Positions 1 through 8,061 of a DNA stretch of 64,000 nucleotides are shown here, piece after piece. Source of the DNA: Alkalicaulis satelles (GTDB lineage Bacteria; Pseudomonadota; Alphaproteobacteria; Caulobacterales; Maricaulaceae); NCBI RefSeq assembly GCF_008630495.1, contig NZ_VWOJ01000001.1, positions 558,001 through 622,000 on the forward strand. The letters run 5' to 3'. The notes under the pieces were generated by a model that worked only from the letters and a program-made list of their open reading frames with translations, ran no database searches and was not told the origin of the DNA. Position numbers and translations under genes: made by a program. How positions within the stretch are numbered: position 1 is the first letter of the stretch; every line of letters begins with the position of its first letter.

Positions 1-1045
1 CGGCGTCATCGAGCGCCGCGCGCAGGATCAGCCGGCTCATCACCGGCGCGCGCTCCTCGGCGCGCCCGTATTGCAGCGTCTCCTGACACAGGCGCACGCC
101 CCGGTCGACGGCGCGCACCAGGCGCGCGCCCATATTGGCCACGCGCGCATCCGGGCTCATGGCCAGACGGTCTGAGACCAGATGGGCGCTGGCCAGCACG
201 TTTCTGAGATCATGATTGATCCGCGCCACCGCCCCGCCCAGCGCCGCCAGACGCTCGCGCTGGCGGAAGGCGGCGCGCACCTCGTCCTGCATGGCGGCCA
301 GGGCGGTCTCCGCCTCGCCGATCTCGTCGCGCCGGCCTGAGGGGCGGAACGCGTTGGAGGCATTGCCCGGATCCTGCTGGAAGGCCGTGATCGCCTTGGC
401 CAGCCGGCGCATGGGCCGCACGAAAACAAACAAGAGCAAGAGATAGAGCAGCCCCCCGGTCACCCCGGCAATGAACAGCGATATCCCGAAAATCCGCACC
501 GAAAAGGCGATCAGGTCCTCGCGCAGGCCCGCTTCGGGCACGATCACGCTGATCTGTTCGTCAGGGCGGGTGCGCGGCGAGGCGATGATGCGGATATAAC
601 GCCCGTCCGGCCCGAACACCGTGCCCCACAGGGCGAACTGGCGCTGGATAACGGTTTCGCGGGTGAGATCGGCCACGATCATGTCCGCCGCGCTGATATC
701 GCCGCCCAGCACCAGCTCGGTGACCCCGCCATAGACCCGCGCCACCGCCACCGCCTCAGCCCCGGCCAGCAGCTCGCGCACCCGCGCCTCGCTCAGACCC
801 TCGGCTTCGGCGGTTTCAGCCGCCAGCGCAGCCAGATGGGCCGATTCCGCCCGGGTGGTGAGCCATTCGGTGCGAAAGCCGGCCGCGGACGGGATGAAGA
901 TCATCACCTGGGCGATGAGCACCACCAGCACGGTGAAGGCCAGCAGCTTGCCCGGCAGGGAGCGCGCCGCGCCCGCAATGCGGCCCGCCGCCGCCTGCAT
1001 CCAGGCGGCGGGGCGCGAGGCCCTGCGCTGGCGGTCCCTGCTCAA
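1..1045 (-). CDS. Sensor histidine kinase, 3' part cut by window edge
   Basis: Membrane sensor kinase of a two-component system; the signal is not identifiable. The proposed start is TTG at 1045, with a purine-rich GGAAGGGGG stretch just upstream; an in-frame ATG at 1000 is the alternative. Residues ~33-52 and ~187-208 are membrane helices that enclose a ~135-residue extracytoplasmic sensor region. A HAMP-like stretch follows, then an H-box (INHDLRNVLAS) whose His278 would be the phosphorylated residue. The ATPase domain should lie beyond position 1, so the product is partial (348 residues seen). It begins 19 bp after the flavin oxidoreductase stop, so the two are probably co-transcribed. The family call is firm; the partner regulator is not in view. 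Confidence 0.85.
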   Translation of the reverse strand, partial: MSRDRQRRASRPAAWMQAAAGRIAGAARSLPGKLLAFTVLVVLIAQVMIFIPSAAGFRTEWLTTRAESAHLAALAAETAEAEGLSEARVRELLAGAEAVAVARVYGGVTELVLGGDISAADMIVADLTRETVIQRQFALWGTVFGPDGRYIRIIASPRTRPDEQISVIVPEAGLREDLIAFSVRIFGISLFIAGVTGGLLYLLLLFVFVRPMRRLAKAITAFQQDPGNASNAFRPSGRRDEIGEAETALAAMQDEVRAAFRQRERLAALGGAVARINHDLRNVLASAHLVSDRLAMSPDARVANMGARLVRAVDRGVRLCQETLQYGRAEERAPVMSRLILRAALDDA

Positions 1046-1064
1046 TCTGCGCCCCCTTCCGGCG

Positions 1065-2486
1065 TCAGTGAAACGCGTTCAACACCCCGGCCAGCGTTCT
1101 GGCGAACGGACCGAATACCGCTGATTCATAATACTTTCCGCCCGCCCTTTTGAAAATTTCCGCGCGGGTGGGATAGGCCGCGACCATATTGGTCAGATCG
1201 CGCACCGTGCCGCCGCGCGCCATAACGGCGCTGGCCAGGTGGATCAGATCATCGGCGCGCGCGCCGGCCGCATGGGCGCCCAGAAGCTTTGCGCCCTTGC
1301 CGCTGACCAGGATCACCCCGCCGCGCGTATCGCCCTCGGCGATGGCGCGGTCATTGTCCGCGAACGGCCAGCGGGTGACCTGCACCTTGGCGCCGTGAAT
1401 CTCACGCGCCTGGCCTTGCGTCAGGCCTGCATTGGCCAGCGGCGGATCGCAATACACGGCCTGGGGAATGGGCTGACTGGACTGGCGCGTGGGCAGGCCG
1501 AAATAGAGATTGCGGATGATTACCGAGCCGTGCCAGCCGGCCAGATGGGTCAGCCCGCCCTTGCCTGCGATATCGCCCGCCGCCAGCACGCGCTTGTTGG
1601 TGGTGCGCAGCCGGTCATCCACGATCAGCCCGCCTGCGTCGGTCTGAACGCCCGCCGCGTCCAGACCCAGCCCGTCCAGCACGGGTTCGCGCCCCGCAGC
1701 GGCGAGGATATGCGTGCCGGTCACGCTGCGCCCGTCGGCCAGCGTGATCTCCACGGCGCCCGGCCCGCCCGAGGCGCGCATGGGCGCCTCGCCCGTGATC
1801 AGCGTCACGCCATCGGCCTTGAGCGTCTCCAGGACCAGCGCGGCGTGCTCCGGCTCGAAGCGCGCCAGCGGCTCGCCGGGCTCGATGATCGTGACTTGAG
1901 AGCCCAGCCGGGCGAAGGCCTGGCCCAGCTCCACCCCGATAGGACCGGCGCCCAGTATGATCAGGCTCTGCGGCAGGCTTTCCAGCGACCAGATTGATTC
2001 GTTGGTTAAAACCGGGAGCGCATCCAATCCTTCAATGGCCGGTATGCGCGCGCGCGTGCCGCTGGCGATGACGATGCGCCTGGCCGTCACCGAGACGCTG
2101 TCTGACGCCACCGTGCGCGGACCTGTGAAGCGGGCGCGCTCGCGCACCACCTTCACGCCCAGCCCCTCGAATCGCGCCTGGCTGTCATTGGGCTCGATGG
2201 CGGCGATGGCCGCGCTTATGGTCTTGCGCACCTGTGCGAAATCGATCGCCTTGAGTTCGGCCTGAACGCCCCAGCGCGCAGCCTGGCGCACCTCATGGGC
2301 CTTGTGGGCGGCGGTGAGCAGGGCCTTGGACGGCACGCAGCCGTAATTGAGGCAGTCCCCGCCCATCTCGCCGGCCTCGAACAGCACCACCTTGCGCCCC
2401 AGCATGGCCGCGCCCGCGCTGGTGACCAGACCGGCGGCGCCCGCGCCGATGACGGCGAGATCGGCGCGGATGGAGTCGCGGCTCAT
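1065..2486 (-). CDS. FAD-dependent pyridine nucleotide-disulfide oxidoreductase (mercuric reductase-like)
   Basis: A 473-residue class I flavin disulfide reductase. An N-terminal FAD-binding motif GAGAAG lies at residues 14-19 and the redox pair Cys45/Cys50 sits in GGDCLNYGCVPSK. A second GAGPIG dinucleotide-binding motif is mid-protein, followed by a C-terminal dimerisation domain. In lipoamide dehydrogenase and glutathione reductase the C-terminal HPTxxE provides the catalytic His-Glu pair. Here the segment reads YPTRAE (Tyr438, Glu443), so the base is changed, as I recall for uncharacterised mercuric-reductase-like proteins. No N-terminal heavy-metal-binding domain is present, so a role in mercury is not supported. 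The ATG overlaps the stop of the upstream VTT protein gene (ATGA), indicating translational coupling. Substrate unknown. Confidence 0.85.
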   Translation of the reverse strand: MSRDSIRADLAVIGAGAAGLVTSAGAAMLGRKVVLFEAGEMGGDCLNYGCVPSKALLTAAHKAHEVRQAARWGVQAELKAIDFAQVRKTISAAIAAIEPNDSQARFEGLGVKVVRERARFTGPRTVASDSVSVTARRIVIASGTRARIPAIEGLDALPVLTNESIWSLESLPQSLIILGAGPIGVELGQAFARLGSQVTIIEPGEPLARFEPEHAALVLETLKADGVTLITGEAPMRASGGPGAVEITLADGRSVTGTHILAAAGREPVLDGLGLDAAGVQTDAGGLIVDDRLRTTNKRVLAAGDIAGKGGLTHLAGWHGSVIIRNLYFGLPTRQSSQPIPQAVYCDPPLANAGLTQGQAREIHGAKVQVTRWPFADNDRAIAEGDTRGGVILVSGKGAKLLGAHAAGARADDLIHLASAVMARGGTVRDLTNMVAAYPTRAEIFKRAGGKYYESAVFGPFARTLAGVLNAFH

Positions 2487-3220
2487 GACGCCTGCTCCGG
2501 CGAACGCCGCAAGCGCCTGAGCGCCATGGGCGCCAGGGCCAGGGCTGCAAAGGCGGCGATGGCCACGATCACCTCGATGGTCAGCAGCGACCAGAAGGAC
2601 GGTATCCCCTCTTCGGCCACCCGGGACAAGGTTCCGCCCAGCGTGGCGAATACATAGGCCGCCGGAATCACCCCGATCAGGGTCGCCAGCACATAGGCGC
2701 GCAAGGGCACGTTCAGCAGCGCCGTGGCCAGATTGATGCCGAAAAACGGCAGCACCGGAATCAGGCGCAGGATCAGGACATAGGTGAAGGCGTCGCGCGA
2801 AAACCCGTCCTGCAGCTTGCTGATATATTGCGGGAAGCGCGCCCTCACCCAGTCGGCCAGCGCATAGCGGGCGGCCAGGAAAATGATGGTTGCGCCGATG
2901 GTGGAGCTGACCACCGCCACCCCGGTTCCCAGATAGGGCCCGAACAGAAACCCGGCCCCGATGGTGAACCACACCGCGCCGGGCACCGAGATGGACACCG
3001 CCAGCGCATAAAACGCCCCGTAGGCGAGGATTGCCAGCAGGAGATTGTCGCTCACCCACCCGTCCAGCGCCTCAAGAAGCGCCCGCGCGCGGTCGGGATC
3101 GAGATATTGTCCTCCCCCCGCCAGGAGAAAGACGCCCAGCGCCAGGGCCAGCACGCCCAGCGGCGCCAGCCGGCGCCAGAGCGGGGTCTGGCGCGGCGCG
3201 ATGTTATCAGTGTCTGCCAT
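2483..3220 (-). CDS. TVP38/TMEM64 (VTT-domain) membrane protein
   Basis: A 245-residue integral membrane protein of the DedA/TVP38/TMEM64 superfamily. Family members are implicated in lipid scrambling or membrane homeostasis, but the exact bacterial role is unsettled. Several hydrophobic segments are visible. The VTT signature region is rich in Gly and small residues (GAVWFTIGAGFLFGP), followed by GATIIFLAARY. The start is ATG 3220, preceded by an AGGGAG ribosome site; longer in-frame extensions look non-coding. It overlaps the flavin oxidoreductase by ATGA. This VTT-protein plus oxidoreductase pairing recurs in proteobacteria as I recall, which suggests a shared though undefined job. Confidence 0.85.
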   Translation of the reverse strand: MADTDNIAPRQTPLWRRLAPLGVLALALGVFLLAGGGQYLDPDRARALLEALDGWVSDNLLLAILAYGAFYALAVSISVPGAVWFTIGAGFLFGPYLGTGVAVVSSTIGATIIFLAARYALADWVRARFPQYISKLQDGFSRDAFTYVLILRLIPVLPFFGINLATALLNVPLRAYVLATLIGVIPAAYVFATLGGTLSRVAEEGIPSFWSLLTIEVIVAIAAFAALALAPMALRRLRRSPEQAS

Positions 3221-3336
3221 GTCGGGCGGCTCCCTGGCCGAATGTGAGAAGCGGTGAAACTGGCATATAGCGCAGCCGCGCGATACGGCGCACTGGCGTT
3301 TGCGATACATGCCCGGACGCCGCATCGCTGCGCCCC

Positions 3337-3365
3337 TTCACATTCAACTGTAACAGCCGTATATT
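3337..3365 (+). promoter_or_regulatory. Sigma70-type promoter of the small RNA candidate
   Basis: TTCACA (3337-3342), a 17-bp spacer and TATATT (3360-3365). Each hexamer matches the consensus at five of six positions. It points to the plus strand, where no protein gene follows before the terminator at 3419-3459. Predicted transcription start is near 3372. Confidence 0.55.
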
Positions 3366-3371
3366 GAGGGA

Positions 3372-3459
3372 GTGGGGATCGGGCTCTCGCCCGACCCCCG
3401 TTTCTCTAGATCATGACGAAGACCCGGATCCGAACTCGCCAGCTCGTCCGGGTCTTTTT
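3372..3459 (+). ncRNA. Candidate ~88-nt small RNA
   Basis: A promoter and an intrinsic terminator define a transcript of about 88 nt with no credible reading frame. Two structures are visible. A 5' hairpin at 3374-3398 has a GGGG/CCCC base and TCGGGC/GCCCGA arms around a TCTC loop, with one bulged A. The 3' terminator hairpin lies at 3419-3456 and ends in a T run. About 20 unstructured nt lie between them. All protein genes to the left are on the opposite strand, so the terminator has no other obvious client. I do not recognise it as 6S, SRP, tmRNA or RNase P RNA; it is too short for most of these. Expression is unproven. Confidence 0.5.
3419..3459 (+). terminator. Rho-independent terminator
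   Basis: A perfect 10-bp stem (3419-3428 with 3447-3456, AAGACCCGGA and its complement), an 18-nt loop, and a T run at 3455-3459. The T run exists only on the plus-strand side, so it terminates plus-strand transcription. It is the 3' end of the small RNA candidate. Confidence 0.7.
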
Positions 3460-3690
3460 CATGTCCAGAGAGAAGCTAACAGGTAAAAACCACATCAGCT
3501 TCACTCCCTTCAGCAGCGAAGGCTCTTCGCCAGAGGCCGGGGCGCCCATCTCCACCGGCTGGCGCGGGCTGGCTCCGCGCTCCGCTTGTCGCAGCTGAAC
3601 CGTCAAAGTCATATCAGGCGTCTTTGGTGCAATTTAAACGCTAATCCGTGAGGGGTACAGACGCTTGTGACGCCACTGACGCAGGCCCGC
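3460..3690. other. Intergenic stretch without recognisable feature
   Basis: Between the small RNA terminator and the rpmH promoter. Short open frames cross it on both strands, but they lack ribosome sites and family resemblance. No tRNA, DnaA-box cluster or repeat is visible. Confidence 0.4.
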
Positions 3691-3719
3691 TTGACTTGGG
3701 CGGCGCACGCCCGTATCAA
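3691..3719 (+). promoter_or_regulatory. Sigma70-type promoter for rpmH operon
   Basis: TTGACT (3691-3696), 17-bp spacer, TATCAA (3714-3719), about 60 bp before the rpmH start. Position, spacing and hexamers fit a strong vegetative promoter for rpmH-rnpA-yidC-engB. Confidence 0.6.
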
Positions 3720-3778
3720 CCGCGGCTCGCATTTGGACGCCGTCACAGAACAGGCGTCCCCGATACGGAGCAGGACCC

Positions 3779-3913
3779 GTGAAACGTACATTCCAGCCTT
3801 CCAAACTGGTGCGCGCGCGCCGTCACGGTTTCCGCGCCCGCATGGCCACCAAATCGGGCCGTCTGGTCATTGCGCGCCGCCGCGCCAAAGGGCGCAAGCG
3901 GCTGTCCGCCTGA
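3779..3913 (+). CDS. rpmH: 50S ribosomal protein L34
   Basis: The 44-residue protein of the large ribosomal subunit. It starts at GTG 3779 ([18 protein letters not shown]...) and carries the diagnostic Arg/Lys-rich tail. Length and sequence match the family end to end. A GGAG element lies upstream of the GTG. It is the first gene of the conserved rpmH-rnpA-yidC block, behind the promoter at 3691-3719. Its TGA overlaps a CTG codon in the rnpA frame (CTGA, 3910-3913), where rnpA may start. It is too short for many automated gene calls but unambiguous here. Confidence 0.97.
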   Translation: MKRTFQPSKLVRARRHGFRARMATKSGRLVIARRRAKGRKRLSA

Positions 3914-4311
3914 TCGCCCTGACCGGCGCACCAGCCTATCCAGATCGCGCCGCGCGGATCACCGTGCGGCGCGATTTTTTACGTGCGCGCGACGGGGTTC
4001 GCGCCGCGCGGCCCGGCGTCGTGATCCAGGCCCTGCCCCGCAGCGCCGATCCGCACGGCCCGGCGCGCGCCGGCTTCACCGCCACGCGCAAGATCGGACC
4101 GGCGGTGGTGCGCAACCGCGCCAAGCGCCGTCTGCGCGAGGCGGCCCGGCTGCTTCTGCCCCTCCACGGCGCGCCGGGAACCGACTATGTGTTCATCGCG
4201 CGCGCTGCTACGCCTGACCGGGCCTGGCCGTCATTGCTTGACGATGTCGAAAGCGCGTTGATAAGCCTCGCCCCGCGCGTGCGGGCCGGCCGGAACCCCG
4301 ATCCGGCCTGA
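3910..4311 (+). CDS. rnpA: Ribonuclease P protein component
   Basis: Protein subunit of RNase P, which helps the RNA subunit bind and cut pre-tRNA 5' leaders. The RNR signature is clear ([13 protein letters not shown]), preceded by the expected strand and helix region ([14 protein letters not shown]). Start choice is difficult: no ATG exists in this frame. GTG 3964 would remove part of the first structural element, so I place the start at CTG 3910, overlapping the rpmH stop as CTGA and giving 133 residues. TTG/GTG codons further upstream (3667, 3691, 3733) would run through rpmH in another frame. The family usually has 110-150 residues. Function is firm, start uncertain. Confidence 0.85.
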   Translation: MIALTGAPAYPDRAARITVRRDFLRARDGVRAARPGVVIQALPRSADPHGPARAGFTATRKIGPAVVRNRAKRRLREAARLLLPLHGAPGTDYVFIARAATPDRAWPSLLDDVESALISLAPRVRAGRNPDPA

Positions 4312-4346
4312 GGCGCATACTGGCCTGTAAAAGGATGTCCGCGCCC

Positions 4347-6413
4347 ATGGGTGACCCGAACAATACGCGCAATCTGATCCTGTTCGTCGTCCTGGTCGTC
4401 GCCGTAATGGTGATTTACGACCTGTTCGTCCTGCAGCCCGGATCACGCGAACGCGCCGCGCGCGAGGCCGCTCAGGTCAGCGAACAGCAAACCCCCGCCC
4501 CCAGCGACGATGCGCCCCAGGCGCCGGACGGCGATTTCGCCACCGAACGCGCGCCGTCCGGTCCGGCCGTGGACCTGACCCGTGAAAGCGCCCTGGCGCG
4601 CTCGGAGCGCATCAATATCCGCACCCCGGCCCTGTCGGGCACGATGGCGCTGACCGGCGCCCGGCTCGATGACCTGCAACTGCTGCGCTATGACACCGAG
4701 GTCAATAGCGGCGTGCCGGTGACGCTTCTCAACCCCGAAGGCTCGCCCAACGGCCATTTCATGTTCACCGGCTGGATCGGCGGTTCCGACGCGCCCAGCG
4801 GCCTGCCTGCGCTCAACACGCGCTGGCGTCTGGTGGAGGGCAATGAGCTGACCCCGGATTCGCCCGTCGTGCTGGAATACCAGACGGGTGATCTGGTGTT
4901 CCGCCGCACCGTCTCGGTGGACGAAAACTATCTGTTCTCCTTCACCGACACCGTCACCAATACCGGCGCCGGCACGGTCTCGCTGCGCCGCTTCGGCGTG
5001 GTGCGCCAGGAAAACATCCCGCCCGGCCTTCTCAACTTCTTCATCCTGCATGAAGGCGCCGTGGGCGTGGTGGGCGACCGGCTGGTCGACCGCAAATTCA
5101 ACAATCTCCAGAACGACCGGATGATCGAGCGCACCGGCCAGGGCGGCTGGATGGGCTTTACCTCCAAATACTGGCTGGCGGCGACCGCGCCGGAAGGCCT
5201 GCCGGACATTCGCGGCCAGTTCCGCGTGCTCGACCGGCCCGGCCCGCCGGTGTTCGAGGCCAATTATCTGGGCGAACCCGTGGCGCTGGCGCCGGGCCAG
5301 ACCCTGACCGACACCAGCATGATGTTCGCCGGGGCCAAGTCCTCCTCGCTGCTGTCGCGCTATGAGCGCGAGGCGGGGATACCGCGCCTGTCCCAGGCCA
5401 TCGACTGGGGCATGTTCTGGTTCCTGACCCGGCCCTTCTTTGCGGTCATCCATTATTTCTACGGCCTGATCGGCAATTACGGCCTGGCCCTGATGCTGTT
5501 CGTGCTGCTCATCAAGATCCCGCTCTTCCCGCTCAATAACCGCGCCTTCGCCTCCATGGCCAAGATGCGCGCGGTGGCGCCGCGCATGACCGAGATCCGC
5601 GAGCGTCACAAGGACAATCCGCAAGCCCAGCAGCAGGCCATGCTGGAGCTCTACAAGCGCGAGAAGATCAATCCGCTGGCCGGCTGCCTGCCGATCCTGC
5701 CGCAAATCCCGATCTTCTTTGCGGTCTACAAGACCGTGTTCATCTCGCTGGATGCGCGCCACGCACCCTTCTTCGGCTGGATCCAGGACATGTCGGCGCC
5801 CGATCCGACCACGATCTGGAACCTGTTCGGCCTGCTGCCCTACGATCCGTCTGGCGTGCCGATCATCTCCAACCCGTATCTGGCCATCGGCGTGTGGCCG
5901 ATCATCATGGGCGTGACCATGTGGGCGCAGATGAGCCTGAACCCGCCTCCGCCCGACAAGATCCAGCGCCAGATCTTCGCCTTCCTGCCGGTGGTGTTCA
6001 CCTTCGTGCTGGCGCCGTTCGCCGCCGCTCTGGTGATCTACTGGGCCTGGAACAACACGCTGACCATCGCCCAGCAATACATCATCATGCGCCGTCAGGG
6101 CGTCCAGACCGAGCTGGACAAGGCCATCGCCCGTCTGCGCGCGCGCATGAAAGGCGAGCCCGAGCCGGACTTCTCCGACACCGCCAAGGACGCCAAGCCG
6201 GGCGCAACGCTGGAGGAAAAGGCCGCCGCCGCGACCTCCGCCACGCTCAAGGCCGCCCGTCCCGCCGAGACGCAAGCGCCCGATGAGGACGATGCCGGGG
6301 AAGACGCCAAACCCGCCCCGGCCAAACCGGCCGGAACGCGCACCCGCTCCAACCCCGCCGCCAAGAAAAAGCGTTCCGGCGCTGCGCGGCGCAAGCCGGG
6401 GGGCAAGCGCTGA
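4347..6413 (+). CDS. yidC: Membrane protein insertase YidC
   Basis: Inner-membrane insertase acting with SecYEG or alone. The 688-residue product has an N-terminal membrane anchor (~residues 9-27) and a large periplasmic beta domain. The conserved insertase core follows, with the cytoplasmic helical hairpin (NNRAFASMAKMRAVAPRM) and hydrophobic helices. The tail is long, Ala/Pro/Lys-rich and strongly basic, consistent with ribosome contact. ATG 4347 is preferred over ATG 4335, because an AAGGA site sits ~11 nt before 4347 while 4335 lies on it. YidD, often encoded between rnpA and yidC, is absent. The stop overlaps the proposed CTG start of engB. Confidence 0.96.
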   Translation: MGDPNNTRNLILFVVLVVAVMVIYDLFVLQPGSRERAAREAAQVSEQQTPAPSDDAPQAPDGDFATERAPSGPAVDLTRESALARSERINIRTPALSGTMALTGARLDDLQLLRYDTEVNSGVPVTLLNPEGSPNGHFMFTGWIGGSDAPSGLPALNTRWRLVEGNELTPDSPVVLEYQTGDLVFRRTVSVDENYLFSFTDTVTNTGAGTVSLRRFGVVRQENIPPGLLNFFILHEGAVGVVGDRLVDRKFNNLQNDRMIERTGQGGWMGFTSKYWLAATAPEGLPDIRGQFRVLDRPGPPVFEANYLGEPVALAPGQTLTDTSMMFAGAKSSSLLSRYEREAGIPRLSQAIDWGMFWFLTRPFFAVIHYFYGLIGNYGLALMLFVLLIKIPLFPLNNRAFASMAKMRAVAPRMTEIRERHKDNPQAQQQAMLELYKREKINPLAGCLPILPQIPIFFAVYKTVFISLDARHAPFFGWIQDMSAPDPTTIWNLFGLLPYDPSGVPIISNPYLAIGVWPIIMGVTMWAQMSLNPPPPDKIQRQIFAFLPVVFTFVLAPFAAALVIYWAWNNTLTIAQQYIIMRRQGVQTELDKAIARLRARMKGEPEPDFSDTAKDAKPGATLEEKAAAATSATLKAARPAETQAPDEDDAGEDAKPAPAKPAGTRTRSNPAAKKKRSGAARRKPGGKR

Positions 6414-7084
6414 CCGGTCCGCACGCCCCTGACGCCAGCCCTGAGGCGGATGAAGCTGCGCGCCTGGAGGCGGGGCGGCTTCTGTTCGCCGGACCGTGCG
6501 ATTTCATGCTGGGCGTCACCGCGCTGGACGTGCTGCCCCCGCCAGACCGGCCCGAGATCGCCTTTGCAGGCCGCTCCAATGTGGGCAAGTCCTCGCTGAT
6601 CAATGCGCTCACCGGCCGCAAATCCCTGGCGCGCGCCTCCAATGAGCCCGGGCGCACGCGCGAGCTCAATTTCTTCGATCTGGGCGGGCGCATGCGCATT
6701 GTTGACCTGCCCGGCTATGGTTTCGCCAAGGCGCCCAAGCCGGTGGTGGAGCGCTGGACCGCCCTGACCCAGGATTATCTGCGCGGACGGGTCAATCTCA
6801 AGCGCGTGCTCTTGCTCATCGACGCGCGTCACGGCATCAAGCCGGTGGATGAAGGCGTGATGAAAGCGCTCGATATGGCCGCCGTGATCTATCAGATCGT
6901 GCTGACCAAGGCTGACAAGCTCAAGCCCGCCGAGGCCGAGGCGCGCCAGGCCGAGACCCTGAAGCGCGTGGAGCGCCGCCCCGCCGCCCATCCCTTCGTG
7001 GCGATGACCTCCAGCGCCAAACAGGACGGCATAGCCGAACTGCGCGCCGAACTGGCCGCCCTGGCCCTGGAGACGCGGCCATGA
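6410..7084 (+). CDS. engB: Ribosome biogenesis GTP-binding protein EngB (YsxC/YihA)
   Basis: Small GTPase needed for 50S assembly. The P-loop GRSNVGKSS and the G3 region DLPGYGFA are present, with TKAD as G4 and a TSS-type G5. The first ATG is 6506, but the 20 or so residues just before it (GRLLFAGPCDF) resemble the conserved EngB N-terminus. No ATG, GTG or TTG exists between a TGA at 6284 and that ATG. CTG 6410, overlapping the yidC stop as CTGA, would give 224 residues. With ATG 6506 the product is 192 residues. The stop overlaps the next ATG (ATGA, 7081). Confidence 0.9.
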   Translation: MTGPHAPDASPEADEAARLEAGRLLFAGPCDFMLGVTALDVLPPPDRPEIAFAGRSNVGKSSLINALTGRKSLARASNEPGRTRELNFFDLGGRMRIVDLPGYGFAKAPKPVVERWTALTQDYLRGRVNLKRVLLLIDARHGIKPVDEGVMKALDMAAVIYQIVLTKADKLKPAEAEARQAETLKRVERRPAAHPFVAMTSSAKQDGIAELRAELAALALETRP

Positions 7085-8061
7085 GGCGCGCCCTGGCCGT
7101 CCTGGCGCTGGCGGGCGCCCTGGCCGCGCCGGCCGCGGCAGGCGAGGTGTGCAACGAGACCAGCTTCATGGTCGACGTCGCCAAGGCCTGGCGCACCGGC
7201 GCGGGCCTGTCGGTGGAAGGCTGGACGCGCATCGCGCCGGGCGCCTGTGCGTCCATCGGCCCGGGCGCGGAAAGCGACCAGTTTCTCTATGCGCGCTCCA
7301 CCCCGGCCTATCCCGGCGGCGTGCGCGAATGGCGCGGCGGACTGGATGTGTGCGTCGACGAGACCGATTTCGCGTTTGAAGGCGTGGCCGATTGCGCGGC
7401 GCTGGGCCTGCAGAGCCGTCAGTTCCGCCGCCTCAACGAAGCCGAACGCAGCCGCGCTGTGCTGGTGGAGCTCGATGATTTCGGCGAGCGCGCCGAAGAG
7501 GCCGGCTTGCAGCGCCTGTTGCAGGCCAATGGCTATGACATACGCCTGATCGACGGCTTCGCCGGGCGGCGCACCCGGCGCCAGATCAGCGCGTTCGAAG
7601 CCGATGCCGGGCAGACTTTCGGCGACGACAAACCTGCGCTGATCGAGGCCCTTCACGCGCTCGCCCTGGAGCGCAATAACCGTACAGGCCTTCGCGTGTG
7701 CAATGACGAGAGCGCACCCATGGCCGCCGCCTTTGCGCGCCGTCAGGACGGCGCCGTGCAGGTGCGGGGCTGGTGGCGCATCGAACCGGGCGCCTGCGCA
7801 CGCTTGATCTCCGAACGCCTGGACGCGGACGGGACCTATATCCATGTCCGGCTCCTGGATCCGCGCAGCGAGCGGCTTCTGAGCGGCGTTTCGCAACAGT
7901 TCTGCATAGCGCCGGGCCGCTTCAGCAATGACAATCCCGAGCGCTGTGACCGGCTGGGCTTTCAGCTGGCGGGCTTCCGCCCTGTTCCCGCCCCGGATCC
8001 GGAGACCGGCGGCGTCACCGTGCGGCTGTCCGGTCCCGATTTCGAGGAGGCTGACGCATGA
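7081..8061 (+). CDS. Secreted DUF1036-type protein with two domain copies
   Basis: A 326-residue exported protein with an Ala-rich signal peptide (residues 1-21, ending PAAAG). Two related Cys-containing segments (about residues 20-125 and 205-310) share a pattern: CNxTS/CNDES, then W-R-I-x-PGAC-ax-I, an aromatic Y-[AI]-R/V-R run, and a later FCI/VCV. This matches DUF1036, normally one copy per protein. The centre (~residues 140-185) resembles a peptidoglycan-binding-type repeat (LQRLLQANGYD...IDGFAGRRTRRQI). The function of DUF1036 is not known to me; the periplasm or cell wall is the likely location. It is tightly coupled to engB and to the downstream HAD gene by ATGA overlaps. Confidence 0.75.
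   Translation: MRRALAVLALAGALAAPAAAGEVCNETSFMVDVAKAWRTGAGLSVEGWTRIAPGACASIGPGAESDQFLYARSTPAYPGGVREWRGGLDVCVDETDFAFEGVADCAALGLQSRQFRRLNEAERSRAVLVELDDFGERAEEAGLQRLLQANGYDIRLIDGFAGRRTRRQISAFEADAGQTFGDDKPALIEALHALALERNNRTGLRVCNDESAPMAAAFARRQDGAVQVRGWWRIEPGACARLISERLDADGTYIHVRLLDPRSERLLSGVSQQFCIAPGRFSNDNPERCDRLGFQLAGFRPVPAPDPETGGVTVRLSGPDFEEADA

Noticed and set aside
3406-3612. Small open frames on both strands (61 and 68 codons) over the small RNA and its flank
   Set aside because: No ribosome-binding sequence, they overlap a strong terminator hairpin, and the composition is not that of a coding region.
4443-6275. 610-codon open frame antisense to yidC (and similar long antisense frames at 37318-39270, 40113-41753 and 10499-11731)
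   Set aside because: GC-rich codon bias leaves the complementary phase open. The translations are His/Arg/Gln-rich with no family resemblance and lie wholly opposite confident genes.
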